Origin: Actinomycetaceae bacterium zg-1166 | GTDB taxonomy: Bacteria; Actinomycetota; Actinomycetes; Actinomycetales; Actinomycetaceae | DNA: 64,000 bases | Reading direction: 5' to 3' | NCBI GenBank assembly: GCA_015679245.1 | Contig: CP064953.1 | Coordinates: 806,001 to 870,000, forward strand | Part shown: positions 42,981-52,197 of the stretch, one piece after another | Position numbering within the stretch: the stretch's first letter is position 1 | How the letters are laid out: every line of letters starts with the position of its first letter | The notes under the pieces: model-generated | Seen by the model: the letters and a program-made list of their open reading frames with translations, nothing else | Told to the model about the DNA's origin: nothing | Databases searched by the model: none | Translations under genes and position numbers: made by a program

Positions 42981-43604
42981 CTAGAGAAGTGCTTGTGGCC
43001 AGGCGAGTGATTCAGCTATGAGGCGAGCCTCATTCCAGGAAGCTGGATTCGTTATTCGTCCGTTGCGCGATAATGCGCACTGTGCGTAGCGTTGCCCAGC
43101 TGTTTCAGCACGCATATATACGTCGAGTAACTTTGCAGAAGTGAGAGCATCATCGAGGGCACGATGATGCTGCTCTATGTGTATTCCGGCACGTGCGGCA
43201 GCAGCAACGAGACTATGCCTACCCGGTGGAAGGTAAATTTTGGAAAGCTCCATTGTGCAGATACTGGCCGAAAGTGGAATCTCCAGTGGAAGCCCTGCAC
43301 GACGAAATTCAGCGTTGAGGAATGCGAGGTCAAATTCTGCATTGTGTGCAACCACGGCTCGTCCGGCAAGAAGGTTACAGATCTGAGGAAGGAGATGAGC
43401 GAAGGTTGGAGCCTCGGCAACATCGTCGTCGGTAAAGCCGTGGATAAACGTGGCACCTACAGGTCTGCCGGGATTGAGAAGACTACTCCAGCGAGTTTCG
43501 ATATATCCGGTTGAAGAGATCTGGACGCAGGCAATTTCGATCATACGGTCGTAACTGGCAACAAGGCCAGTTGTTTCGCAGTCAATAGCGACGAACCCAC
43601 TCAT
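42981..43604 (-). CDS. DnaQ-like 3'-5' exonuclease
   Basis: A 207-residue exonuclease of the DEDDh class. Exo I is VAIDCETTGL, Exo II is VVAHNAEFDLAFLNAEF, and Exo III is HHRALDDALTSAKLLD. It resembles the epsilon subunit of DNA polymerase III or a stand-alone exonuclease; no polymerase domain is attached. ATG 43604 has GAGGAAAAGG upstream, so the extra 19 codons of the longer frame are not used. It is divergent from the YjbR-like gene. Confidence 0.88.
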   Translation of the reverse strand: MSGFVAIDCETTGLVASYDRMIEIACVQISSTGYIETRWSSLLNPGRPVGATFIHGFTDDDVAEAPTFAHLLPQICNLLAGRAVVAHNAEFDLAFLNAEFRRAGLPLEIPLSASICTMELSKIYLPPGRHSLVAAAARAGIHIEQHHRALDDALTSAKLLDVYMRAETAGQRYAQCALSRNGRITNPASWNEARLIAESLAWPQALL

Positions 43605-43840
43605 ACCTTTTCCTCTCCCTTCACTGCATTCTATCGGGGTAAAAAGCAAACAGGTGCTCATCGGTTCTGTGTGCTTGAGAGATACGTGTTGGAGTGAGAG
43701 AACACCGCACGTGGGCGTCGGGCAGAGATTCTAATGATAAATATTAAGCTGGAAAGGGGAAATGATGAGCTTGCGAAGCCACGAAAAAGAAGCCCACGGA
43801 AGAAAGTACAAATATAGGTGCAGAATCTAGGAAGAATGAC

Positions 43841-44257
43841 ATGAAAGAACGTGAACTTTACGAGTGTGCTATTGATTCCGCCCTCGAAATGCCAGGGAGC
43901 GAACTTTACCCTTTCGCACACGAATGGGAAGCGGCACGTGTACGTGGAAAGTGGTTCCTTGTGGCGCGAGTAGGAGAAGCTCTTCTTGTCAACCTCAAAT
44001 GCGAGCCTCAACGTGCAGTCGAACTCACAGCTAGTATGCCTGGCGTAAGTCCGGGTTACCACATGAATAAGAAGCACTGGATTTCGCTGTGGCCGGGCTT
44101 TGATCTCAGCGAGGAGTTCGTACGGGCAGCTGTTCACCATTCCTATGGTCTTGTTGTGAATAGCCTTCCGCGGCGAGAACAGCCGATAGGAAATCCTGGC
44201 ACCTACATAGATGCTCTCGATCACCTGATGATGAGGGACTCTTTGAGTGAAGAATGA
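43841..44257 (+). CDS. MmcQ/YjbR family protein
   Basis: A 138-residue protein with the small DNA-binding-like MmcQ/YjbR fold (CyaY-like). Visible are YPFAHEWEAARVRGKWFLVAR, LLVNLKCEPQRAVEL, and GYHMNKKHWISLWPG. The family's role is unclear. ATG 43841 follows AGGAAGAATGAC. Confidence 0.85.
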   Translation: MKERELYECAIDSALEMPGSELYPFAHEWEAARVRGKWFLVARVGEALLVNLKCEPQRAVELTASMPGVSPGYHMNKKHWISLWPGFDLSEEFVRAAVHHSYGLVVNSLPRREQPIGNPGTYIDALDHLMMRDSLSEE

Positions 44258-44551
44258 GTGCCAGCGTGCACGCCATCGAATACTTTTTCACATGCCTTGC
44301 GAGAATTATCGTGAAAGCTGGTGAACGTACAGGCAGCATATCTTTTACGAAAGTGCGAAATAGCGTCCGAAAGCCCGCTCTACGGATGCGTGGAATTTGC
44401 TGGCGGGTGAGATCTGCTGGCAGGGATGATTTGGGCTCCACTCGCTGAAGGACGAAACTAAGAGAACCTTGCGAGGTAGCATCTGTACGCTAGGGGAGAA
44501 CTTTGGCGGACACACGGGAATGAAACTCCACATTCCTGCTTTGATAGAAGT
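44258..44551 (+). other. Intergenic region after the YjbR-like gene
   Basis: Nearly 300 bases. One frame of 64 codons begins at ATG 44254, overlapping the YjbR-like stop as ATGA, but its product is arginine-rich and unlike any family I know, so I do not call it. No clear terminator is visible. Confidence 0.5.
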
Positions 44552-44764
44552 GTGAATACAGTGATGGAGAACGAAACACAGGTTGCGCTCGAACGCACGC
44601 TCACTGCACTTGACCGTTGCGATGCTTGCGGTGCACAGGCGTATGTCCATGTGCGTATGCCCTACGGTGAGCTCTACTTCTGTGGCCACCATGCGAGCCA
44701 ACATCTGGACAACCTCAAGGCCACAGCCCTCAAGATTATCGACGAACGCGACGCCATCGGCTGA
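44552..44764 (+). CDS. DUF7455-like small protein
   Basis: A 70-residue protein with a zinc-ribbon-like pair, DRCDACGAQAYVHVRMP and LYFCGHHASQHLDNL, where the second CxHH completes a probable zinc site. This pattern is a conserved small protein found near topoisomerase or sigma-factor genes in many actinobacteria; function unknown. GTG 44552 and ATG 44564 are both possible starts. Confidence 0.75.
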   Translation: MNTVMENETQVALERTLTALDRCDACGAQAYVHVRMPYGELYFCGHHASQHLDNLKATALKIIDERDAIG

Positions 44765-44819
44765 GCGCGGCACGTAACTAAACGCTGAGCACGATAAACA
44801 ACTAAACAACGAACAACGG

Positions 44820-44849
44820 GGTGGGCGGTGCCACGAGGTGCCGCCCACC
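44820..44849 (+). terminator. GC-rich hairpin between the DUF7455-like gene and parE
   Basis: GGTGGGCGG (44820-44828) pairs with CCGCCCACC (44841-44849), and the inner TGCC/GGTG extends the stem with two G-U pairs around the loop ACGA. No T-run follows, as is common in actinobacterial terminators. Confidence 0.6.
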
Positions 44850-44965
44850 TGCGTATATTCCCCGTATCTTCAATCCCACTATTCGGGTACCTCTATTCCT
44901 GTGCCTTCCAGTGCACTCTCACCCCACTATTCGAGTGTCCTCAGCGTACTTAGTGCACTCAACTC

Positions 44966-45006
44966 ACTATTCTCGCCTGCTCAAGCTACTATTCTCGCCT
45001 GCTCAA
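44966..45006. repeat. 22-bp-period direct repeat before parE
   Basis: ACTATTCTCGCCTGCTCAA occurs at 44966-44984 and 44988-45006. Two earlier CCACTATTCG copies (about 44876 and 44922) belong to the same theme. No DnaA-box-like TTATCCACA is present, so I do not see an origin here. The rest of 44850-45080 has no gene. Confidence 0.8.
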
Positions 45007-45080
45007 CTCCACACACTGTGAAGGTGAGATTGCCCGCGCTGCGCGCGGCAAACCTGCACCCTTGCGCCTACCCAACTACG

Positions 45081-47366
45081 ATGTGGGACGTGTCAATGAA
45101 CGAAGCCTATACCGCTCGCCACCTTCAGGTTCTCGAAGGCCTAGAAGCTGTGCGTAAACGCCCTGGTATGTATATCGGTTCCACCGATTCGCGTGGGCTC
45201 ATGCACTGCCTGTGGGAAATTATCGATAACGCTGTTGATGAGGCACTTGAGGGCCATGCCAGCGAGATCACGATTGAGCTTTTTGACGATGGTTCAGTGG
45301 CTGTACATGACAATGGTCGAGGCATCCCGATTGACGAAGTTCCAGGCGTGGGACTCTCGGGTGTGGAAGTGGTGTACACAAAACTTCATGCCGGTGGAAA
45401 GTTCGGCGGTGGCTCCTACACGGCCTCGGGTGGCCTTCACGGAGTGGGTGCTTCCGTGGTCAATGCTCTCTCTTCGCGTTTAGATGTGCAGGTCGATCGC
45501 GGCGGCAAGACCTACCAGATGCAGTTTCGCCGCGGGGAACCTGGCCGTTTTACCGATCCTTCTTCTGGCCCCTCGCCGCGATCTTCCTTTGAAGCCTTCA
45601 CTGAATCCTCTCAACTTGATGTCGTCGGCAAGGTGGCGAAAAAGCGTACTGGTACGCATGTACGCTACTGGGCAGATCCAGAGATTTTTCTCGCCTCTGC
45701 GCACTTCTCTTACGACGAACTTGCCGCCCGTGTGCGCCAGACGGCCTTCCTTATTCCCGGACTCGCCATCACCATTCTCGATAACCGTCATCTCCCGGAG
45801 ATCGTCGAAGAATCTCCTGCCGAATCTGCATTGCAGCTAGTTCTGCCATCTTCCCAGGATGAGGAGGATTTCGAAGATTCAGCTCTCGTGAATTTCGAGG
45901 GCAAAGATCGCGGTGAAGGAAAGGCTACTTTAGCGCTGGCGGCATCGTCGGAGAAAAAGGGCACCCACCCGCGCGTCCAGACTTTTCACTTTGAAGGCGG
46001 AACGCGCGATTTTGCTGAGTTTTTGGCCACTGATCCTGGTGTCACCGACACTCTGCGGCTCGTGGGGCAGGGGAGTTTCGAAGAGAATGCTCAAGTCTTT
46101 GACAAGAATTCGGGGAGCTTGCGTACGAAGAGCGTGGAACGTCATGTGGATGTCGATGTGGCGCTGCGATGGGGAACTGGCTACGGCACGAATATAGAGT
46201 CCTTCGTCAATATCATTCGCACACCTGGTGGAGGTACGCACCAGGCCGGTTTTGAGCAAGCTCTCGTCAAGGTCGTTCGCGGTTGTGTGGAGACGAATGC
46301 TCGCAAGCTCAAAGTGACGGCTAAAGATCCTAAGATCGAAAAAGATGACGTTTTAGCAGGCCTCACCGCCGTTGTGACAGTTCGCCTTCCTGAACCGCAG
46401 TTCGAGGGGCAGACGAAGGAGATTCTGGGTACTGCACCGGTGCGTGCAATCGTCGCTGCTGTGGTGGAGAAAGAACTCTCCGCAATCCTTTCTTCGACAA
46501 AACGCGACCAGAAAACAGAGACAAGCCGCCTCCTTGAGAAAGTGGTGGCGGAGATGCGAGCCCGTGTTGCTGCGCGTATGCACAAGGAGATTTCCCGGCG
46601 CAAAAACGCTCTCGAATCCTCAACCTTCCCGGCAAAACTTGCGGATTGTCGAAGTGAGGATATCGAACGTACAGAGTTGTTTATCGTCGAGGGTGATTCG
46701 GCTCTTGGCACAGCCCGCCTTGCCCGTTCCTCCGAGTTTCAGGCACTTCTACCAATTCGCGGAAAAATCCTCAATGTCCAGAAGGCAACTCCTGCCGATA
46801 TTCTCAAGAACGCTGAGGTAGCTTCGATTATCCAGGTGGTTGGGGCTGGTTCTGGACGCACTTTTGACATCAACGCTGCGCGCTACGGCAAGGTCATTAT
46901 GATGACCGATGCTGACGTGGACGGTGCGCATATCCGCACCCTCTTGCTCACCTTGTTTTTCCGCTACATGCGCCCACTCGTCGAAGCAGGGCGTGTTTAT
47001 GCGGCTGTGCCGCCCCTCCATCGAATCGAAGTAGCTGGAAGCGGGTCAAAGAAACGCGAATATATCTACACCTATTCTGAGGAACAACTACATCGAGAGT
47101 TGGCTAAGCTAGAGCGGCGTGGGCGACGCTATAAGGATCCGATTCAGCGCTACAAAGGCTTGGGAGAAATGGATGCCCACCAACTTGCTGAGACGACGAT
47201 GGATCCGGCACACCGGACTCTGCGGCGGATTCAGATGGAGGACGAGCAGGCTCTACGCGAAGCAGAACGTATGTTCGAGCTGCTCATGGGTAACGAGGTT
47301 GCTCCCCGCCGAGATTTCATCGTAGGGGAGGCTGTGCACGTGGATCGAGGGAAGATTGACGCCTAG
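45081..47366 (+). CDS. parE: DNA topoisomerase IV subunit B (ParE)
   Basis: A 761-residue ATPase subunit of a type IIA topoisomerase. The GHKL ATPase has EIIDNAVDEALEG, DNGRGIPID and GGLHGVGASVVNALS, followed by the transducer domain. The TOPRIM domain has ELFIVEGDSALGTARLA, LPIRGKILNVQKA and MMTDADVDGAHIRTL. VEGDSALGTA in place of the gyrase-type EGDSAGGSA marks an actinobacterial ParE. An acidic insertion (SQDEEDFEDSALVNFEGKDRG) interrupts the transducer. The partner parC is not in the window. Start codons ATG 45081 and ATG 45096 are both possible; the longer open frame crosses the repeats and is rejected. Confidence 0.93.
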   Translation: MWDVSMNEAYTARHLQVLEGLEAVRKRPGMYIGSTDSRGLMHCLWEIIDNAVDEALEGHASEITIELFDDGSVAVHDNGRGIPIDEVPGVGLSGVEVVYTKLHAGGKFGGGSYTASGGLHGVGASVVNALSSRLDVQVDRGGKTYQMQFRRGEPGRFTDPSSGPSPRSSFEAFTESSQLDVVGKVAKKRTGTHVRYWADPEIFLASAHFSYDELAARVRQTAFLIPGLAITILDNRHLPEIVEESPAESALQLVLPSSQDEEDFEDSALVNFEGKDRGEGKATLALAASSEKKGTHPRVQTFHFEGGTRDFAEFLATDPGVTDTLRLVGQGSFEENAQVFDKNSGSLRTKSVERHVDVDVALRWGTGYGTNIESFVNIIRTPGGGTHQAGFEQALVKVVRGCVETNARKLKVTAKDPKIEKDDVLAGLTAVVTVRLPEPQFEGQTKEILGTAPVRAIVAAVVEKELSAILSSTKRDQKTETSRLLEKVVAEMRARVAARMHKEISRRKNALESSTFPAKLADCRSEDIERTELFIVEGDSALGTARLARSSEFQALLPIRGKILNVQKATPADILKNAEVASIIQVVGAGSGRTFDINAARYGKVIMMTDADVDGAHIRTLLLTLFFRYMRPLVEAGRVYAAVPPLHRIEVAGSGSKKREYIYTYSEEQLHRELAKLERRGRRYKDPIQRYKGLGEMDAHQLAETTMDPAHRTLRRIQMEDEQALREAERMFELLMGNEVAPRRDFIVGEAVHVDRGKIDA

Positions 47367-47466
47367 AAGGTGTGGGTGAGGATTCACGTGCGCGAAGGCG
47401 AGTCAAGGTAACATTGCAGAGGGAATGCGTAGTGGCACAGTTCGTTACGCCGCGTTAAGGAGGGAC

Positions 47467-48441
47467 ATGGAACTTGCGCCGGTGACGTGGGAACCACTAG
47501 GTCCAGAGAATGCGAAAGAGATTTGGGCGCTCATCGACGAAATCGAATCTACCGACGAACCCGCCTATCGTACTGCTTATTCGGAAGTGCGTTCTTATTT
47601 TGATCCTGCCTTTGCCTGGAGCGCTTCCGGAGCGCGCACGCCCTCGGGCGAACTCGCAGCATTCGGCTTGACCCGTATGCCTTCACGGATTAGCGACGAA
47701 GTTGAACTCGTTGTGTCGGGGGGAGTCCATCCTCTTTATCGCGGGCAAGGATTGGGACGCTACATGGTCACTGCGCAGATGGAAGCGGCGCGTGAAATGG
47801 TCAAAGACTTTCATGTTCCCGCCTCAGCCTGTATGCATGTGGATTCCAACCGTGTGGATCTACGTGAACTTCTTGAGGCTCTCGGTTTCACTCAGGAACG
47901 CTCCTACGTGCAGATGAGGCGTCATCTCACTTCGTCTATCCCAGTTGCTCAGCTGCCTGGAGCAATTGAAATCGAGCCTCTGAGTGAGGACTCGGACGAA
48001 GACGTGCGCCGTGCCCATAACGAGATTTTCTACGAGATGGCACGCCTTGATCCCGTCGGTTCGGATCAGTGGGCCGCTGATCGCCAGTTTCTCAGCCGCG
48101 AGTGGAGCTGTATAGCCGTAGATAAACGTGGGGATCGTCCGCGCCTAGCGGGCTACCTCTTGTGTGCGAAGTTCGAGCAAGATTGGAATGCCTCCGGCTG
48201 GCGCGAAGGCTATATTGACGAAGTGGCTCTCCATGAAGAATGGCGCAGCTTTGACCTCGTCCCAGCGATGATGGCCACTTCGATGAATGCGATCCTGGCC
48301 TCTGGGATTGAGTATGCGGGTATCGATGTGACGATTGATCCGCGTGAAGAGGATCCTTATGCTCGCATGGGGGTCTATGAAAAATTTGGTTTTGAGCGCA
48401 CTCTGGAAACCTATGTGATGACACGCAGCCTCGAAGACTGA
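47467..48441 (+). CDS. Tandem GNAT acetyltransferase
   Basis: A 324-residue protein of two GNAT folds. The first has GGVHPLYRGQGLGRYMV, an acetyl-CoA binding site. The second is degenerate (VALHEEWRSFDLVPAMMATSM ... YARMGVYEKFGFERT). Tandem GNAT proteins of this length include mycothiol synthase MshD, but I do not see enough to assign that activity. ATG 47467 has AGGAGG six bases upstream. Confidence 0.78.
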   Translation: MELAPVTWEPLGPENAKEIWALIDEIESTDEPAYRTAYSEVRSYFDPAFAWSASGARTPSGELAAFGLTRMPSRISDEVELVVSGGVHPLYRGQGLGRYMVTAQMEAAREMVKDFHVPASACMHVDSNRVDLRELLEALGFTQERSYVQMRRHLTSSIPVAQLPGAIEIEPLSEDSDEDVRRAHNEIFYEMARLDPVGSDQWAADRQFLSREWSCIAVDKRGDRPRLAGYLLCAKFEQDWNASGWREGYIDEVALHEEWRSFDLVPAMMATSMNAILASGIEYAGIDVTIDPREEDPYARMGVYEKFGFERTLETYVMTRSLED

Positions 48442-48815
48442 TGGTATATGTGTGGAGGTAGCGCTTCGTCGCAGTGTTTCGTTGTCGGCGCGTGATGTGG
48501 CCTCTGTATTCAGCAAGGTAACTAATCGCCTCAGTTGTTTTCTCATCGGTGTGTGATGTGAGTTCTCGCTTACGGGTCTGCGTGTGTGCATAAGCACACC
48601 AGAGCAAACGGTAGACGCGGGTATTGGATTTACGCGAGGTAGCTAGTGAAAGCGGAACGTGCGAACAAGCGGCAGGCGCGGAGGAACGGGTCTGCGTGCA
48701 TGGCGTGTATGGGCGCATGTTCTCGTGCGTGGTGTGGTTCTATGTTTTCTCTGCACTTTCCACGGCACGTGTGGGTTGCTTTCCGTGAGAAACAGCAAAG
48801 TCACGTCGTCGTCAT
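48442..48815 (+). other. Intergenic region upstream of the anchored-module operon
   Basis: About 375 bases without a gene. GGGTCTGCGTG occurs twice (about 48575 and 48688). TGATGTG-containing segments also recur around 48495 and 48555. The promoter and operator of the next operon follow directly. Confidence 0.5.
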
Positions 48816-48859
48816 TTGATAATAGTTCTCATTTTACGTATATAATGAGAACCGTTATC
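48816..48859 (+). promoter_or_regulatory. Promoter inside a Fur-family (Zur-like) dyad operator
   Basis: GATAATAGTTCTCATT at 48818-48833 and its inverted copy at 48844-48859 match in 14 of 16 positions, around a ten-base spacer. Each arm itself fits a 7-1-7 Fur-family box (TGATAAT-A-GTTCTCA). A perfect -10 hexamer TATAAT lies at 48841-48846, and TTGATA at 48816-48821 is a plausible -35 with 19-base spacing. Bound repressor would cover the promoter. Zur is the best guess because the operon encodes a TroA/ABC-3-type metal transporter; a manganese or iron regulator is possible. Confidence 0.7.
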
Positions 48860-48879
48860 GCACTAGAAAGGCTCTTCCG

Positions 48880-51800
48880 TTGTTGAAGAATCACGCCACA
48901 CGCAGGCCAATGCACCGAAAGTGGGCAATTGCCGGCCTCGCCCTCGCAGCTTTTACGGCTCAGCTCGCCCCAACCTACGCCGCTTCAAGCCCCGATGATG
49001 GGGCGATCGTCGCCACACGCTCCCATGTGGATTCCCCCAAAACCTTCTGGGAGAACGGGAGTTTTGTTCTCAAGAGTGTGATCGGTTCACGTGTAGTACC
49101 GATGCAGGATACAGTCAATTGGGTCGGTAAAGGTTACGGAAAGACACACGCGCGTCAACAGTACCAATTCCTCATGAGCTCAGATCCTGTGCTCGCGCCG
49201 CTGCGCGAACACGGTGAACGCTGGTACCGTGCCCCCGCCACACCTCAAGGCCATGATCCAATTTGGGCTGGCTACGGTTCTGATACGTCGATCCCCATCG
49301 AAAAGTTCCGAGATGCCACATATACCCTTGATATCGTCGGCTTCGACGGACCGGGACGAATGGAGATGTTTACCTACTACGAGGGCAGCCTTAATCGTAT
49401 GCTCTCCAGCCACGATCCTGGGTTACGCTCGGGATATCTCGTTCCTGGTTCACATACTCACAACGAAACTATCTTCTCTAAACCTGGTCGCTACGTCGTC
49501 ACTTACCGCACCGTTGCTCGCGATAAGGCTACCGGAGAAATCATCTCCTCGAAGCTCACTCCACTCCTCTGGCAGGTTGGCGGCGCTCGCCCTGAAGAAA
49601 CTCCTTCAGCATCCCTCGGAGATCGTTTTAACGCAGCTCCGGTAGAGAATAGAACATCGTATACCTTCACAATTACTCCTCACGAGGGCAGTGACAAGGA
49701 CGGTGACGATCAACTCACTGACTTCGTGTTCCAGGCTCAGGATCCGCACGCCTCTGGCTCTCTAGCTATCCTGCTTGACGGCTACCATCTCACCGAAATT
49801 CCAGTACGTGCTGGCCAGGCACGCTGGAGTGAATTTATCGGATCTGGGGAAGGAACGTACCAGGCAGTCTTTATCCCTGAAACACAGGGAAACACTTCTT
49901 CATCCGACTCTGAGGCTTCGTCTGAGGCTTCTCTCCCACCTGGGCGTTGGGCGAGTGCTCCCTTGACCTACACATATGGGAACAGCACAGTGAGCACCCA
50001 GGCGGCGACAGAGAGTATCCTCCCTCCTCGCAGCACGGATCCGGCTCCCGCGTTCGACACTTCCCTCTACACTCCTGCGGATATGGGAGTGAAGGTAACT
50101 TCCCAAGCAATCGACGAGGATACCTTCGTCACCACCGTCCGAATGGCTGACCCTCGCGCACGTGTGCGAATAACTGGTGGCTATTTTGAGCGTGAGAGCG
50201 ATGCAAGTGCCGCATGTAATGTTGAAGGTTCGCCGACGAGTGAGGGAGTCCTCCGCTTCTATGAGGAACGCGGCATGTGTGAGGGATACACACTTCGCCT
50301 TCGCATCACCCCGCATCCCCTCCTCAATGCGAGCGCAGCGACCATCGAGGGAACTGAACCCTTAGATTCTTCCTCCCGCCAGGAAGCACGTGGGCAGCTC
50401 TCGACATGGAAACCTCAGAACGAGGAAGAATCTTCCCCCTCACCCGAGGGAGGGAACGAATCCAATAGCGAGAATGGCACAGCACCTAGCGAAAATACGA
50501 CTCCCGCACCTGCGCCCACGCCAGATTCTGGAAATACAGAAGGAAGCGGAGAAACACATGGCACAGAAGAAGCAGACGGAAACGGGGAAACCCCGCACCT
50601 GGCTGATAATCCTGTACTTCTGACACGCGGACATGTGGATATTCGCGCCGCTCTTCAAGGATCGACGCTGACCACTTTCCTGCGTGACGAGACTCGTCAG
50701 GTAGCAAAAACTCCTGTGGATCGCACTCTCTCCTCCACAACGCTCGGCTTGGATAACTCGGCGCTGACTGCACGCCCACGTACGGGGCTTCTTGCCTCCT
50801 CACAAGCAGATTTCCTACCCAAGCGCTTCTACTACTCTGATGCCACATGGGACAACACTCACATCTGGCCAGGATGGTCCACAGAAGATATCAACGAGCA
50901 AAAAATGAGCTCGATCAGGCTCAACTTGGCTCCGCTTGAGGTTCCCGAAGGCGGCGAGTACCATCTCTTCTCCATTGATGCCTTCACTTCGACTCTTACA
51001 CACATAGTTAATTCACGTGGAGCTACTGATTTTGAGGTTCCCGCCAATACCCACCAACATGCGTCGTGGGCTTTTACGAAACCTGGAGTTTACAGACTCA
51101 AGGTTGCAGCTTCTGGAGAACTGGCAGGAACAACGATTGCGAGTGCTCCTAGCTGTCTCACCTTCCTCGTCGGGCGCGAGGCGCTAGACCGCCATGCCGC
51201 GGGAGAGATCGCTCCCTGCTCGCTAGCACCGTGGACGGATCCGAGGCTCACTCTTCCCACTCCCGAAACTTCTGATTCAACGCAGCCCTCCTCTGGGAGA
51301 GAGCCATCTCTCATTCTTCCCTCAACAGCAACATACACTCCTGCTGAAGGTGAGCAGCGTGGGGAGATGGGGCGCGCCTCTGGTGAATCTGACGGCACTG
51401 CAACTGGTACAAGTGCGGGAAGCGAGAACACGCCTCAGAAGAAAGTGGACGTGAGGAAAGTGTGCCGCCCGGCAACAATCACGGGAGGGTCACATACGAT
51501 CCCTGCGAATACGCACGTCCACCCCAACTGGGTATTCACAAAGGAAGGTACATACAAAGTACATATCACCCAAAGTGCGACCAAACCTGATGGCACTAAG
51601 GTGAATGCTCCTATGGTTCTCACCTTCACTGTGGGATCTGAGGGAAGTGCAGAAGCTGGACACTATGACATCGGCTCCTCCTTCGCCGATTCCGGCCTAG
51701 TTCCTCTCATCAAGGATCCCCACGGAAAGTGGACACGTGCTCAGTCCTCGCTCAGCTTTGGGCTCACCGAAGCGGCAAAGGCTCAATCTCCCGGAGGACT

Positions 51801-52197
51801 TGAGTTCATCGCTGAGGCAGGTCAGCCCATCTGGATGATTTCCTCTTCTCAGGTGAAGGGTGTACCTTGGCTCGGCGCGACGACGATGCACGATTCTCTC
51901 GGCGGCACAACCGAGGTGACATGGACGCTCACACGTGTCGATGGTCCGGGTGCTATGGCTGTCTTTACCTCGGGTAATCTTGGCTCGCTTGTGGGAGAAC
52001 GCTGGTTTGGTGGCGTGACTGAGCGCTGTGGTTTCGTTGACGAGAATGGAAATCCAGTTGCCGAGGATGGCTCACCACTTTCTGGGGATCTTGCCTACAC
52101 TGGTGCGCGCTCACAACTTCACCTGCTCTTTGCCGGAATACTTCTTGCCACAGGTAGTGTCATCTCTGTACTGCGGCGTAGTAGCCGGGTGAGCTGA
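48880..52197 (+). CDS. Surface-anchored protein with repeated choice-of-anchor M modules
   Basis: A 1105-residue secreted protein. It likely starts at TTG 48880 (AGAAAGG eight bases upstream), with ATG 48910 as an alternative. The signal peptide is AIAGLALAAFTAQLAPTYAA. Module 1 (~40-230) has SHVD and GSHTHNETIF. A region of unknown fold (~235-510) follows, then a Ser/Pro/Glu-rich linker (~514-577). Module 2 (~578-770) has RGHVDIRAA and NTHQHASWAF. The last part has a C-terminal half module (NTHVHPNWVF, ~880) placed before an N-terminal half module (AGHYDIGSS, ~927). It ends in LAYTG (~1072), a hydrophobic segment and arginines, a sorting signal of the LAxTG type. Modules of this kind are known as actinobacterial surface-anchored repeats near ABC transporter genes. 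The HxH motif suggests metal binding, which is inference. Confidence 0.82.
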   Translation: MLKNHATRRPMHRKWAIAGLALAAFTAQLAPTYAASSPDDGAIVATRSHVDSPKTFWENGSFVLKSVIGSRVVPMQDTVNWVGKGYGKTHARQQYQFLMSSDPVLAPLREHGERWYRAPATPQGHDPIWAGYGSDTSIPIEKFRDATYTLDIVGFDGPGRMEMFTYYEGSLNRMLSSHDPGLRSGYLVPGSHTHNETIFSKPGRYVVTYRTVARDKATGEIISSKLTPLLWQVGGARPEETPSASLGDRFNAAPVENRTSYTFTITPHEGSDKDGDDQLTDFVFQAQDPHASGSLAILLDGYHLTEIPVRAGQARWSEFIGSGEGTYQAVFIPETQGNTSSSDSEASSEASLPPGRWASAPLTYTYGNSTVSTQAATESILPPRSTDPAPAFDTSLYTPADMGVKVTSQAIDEDTFVTTVRMADPRARVRITGGYFERESDASAACNVEGSPTSEGVLRFYEERGMCEGYTLRLRITPHPLLNASAATIEGTEPLDSSSRQEARGQLSTWKPQNEEESSPSPEGGNESNSENGTAPSENTTPAPAPTPDSGNTEGSGETHGTEEADGNGETPHLADNPVLLTRGHVDIRAALQGSTLTTFLRDETRQVAKTPVDRTLSSTTLGLDNSALTARPRTGLLASSQADFLPKRFYYSDATWDNTHIWPGWSTEDINEQKMSSIRLNLAPLEVPEGGEYHLFSIDAFTSTLTHIVNSRGATDFEVPANTHQHASWAFTKPGVYRLKVAASGELAGTTIASAPSCLTFLVGREALDRHAAGEIAPCSLAPWTDPRLTLPTPETSDSTQPSSGREPSLILPSTATYTPAEGEQRGEMGRASGESDGTATGTSAGSENTPQKKVDVRKVCRPATITGGSHTIPANTHVHPNWVFTKEGTYKVHITQSATKPDGTKVNAPMVLTFTVGSEGSAEAGHYDIGSSFADSGLVPLIKDPHGKWTRAQSSLSFGLTEAAKAQSPGGLEFIAEAGQPIWMISSSQVKGVPWLGATTMHDSLGGTTEVTWTLTRVDGPGAMAVFTSGNLGSLVGERWFGGVTERCGFVDENGNPVAEDGSPLSGDLAYTGARSQLHLLFAGILLATGSVISVLRRSSRVS

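Noticed and set aside
44254-44448. 64-codon frame overlapping the YjbR-like stop
   Set aside because: Tempting ATGA overlap, but the product is arginine-rich and without family resemblance.
44850-45080. Repeats before parE considered as a replication origin
   Set aside because: No DnaA boxes, no dnaA or dnaN; the subunit is ParE rather than GyrB.
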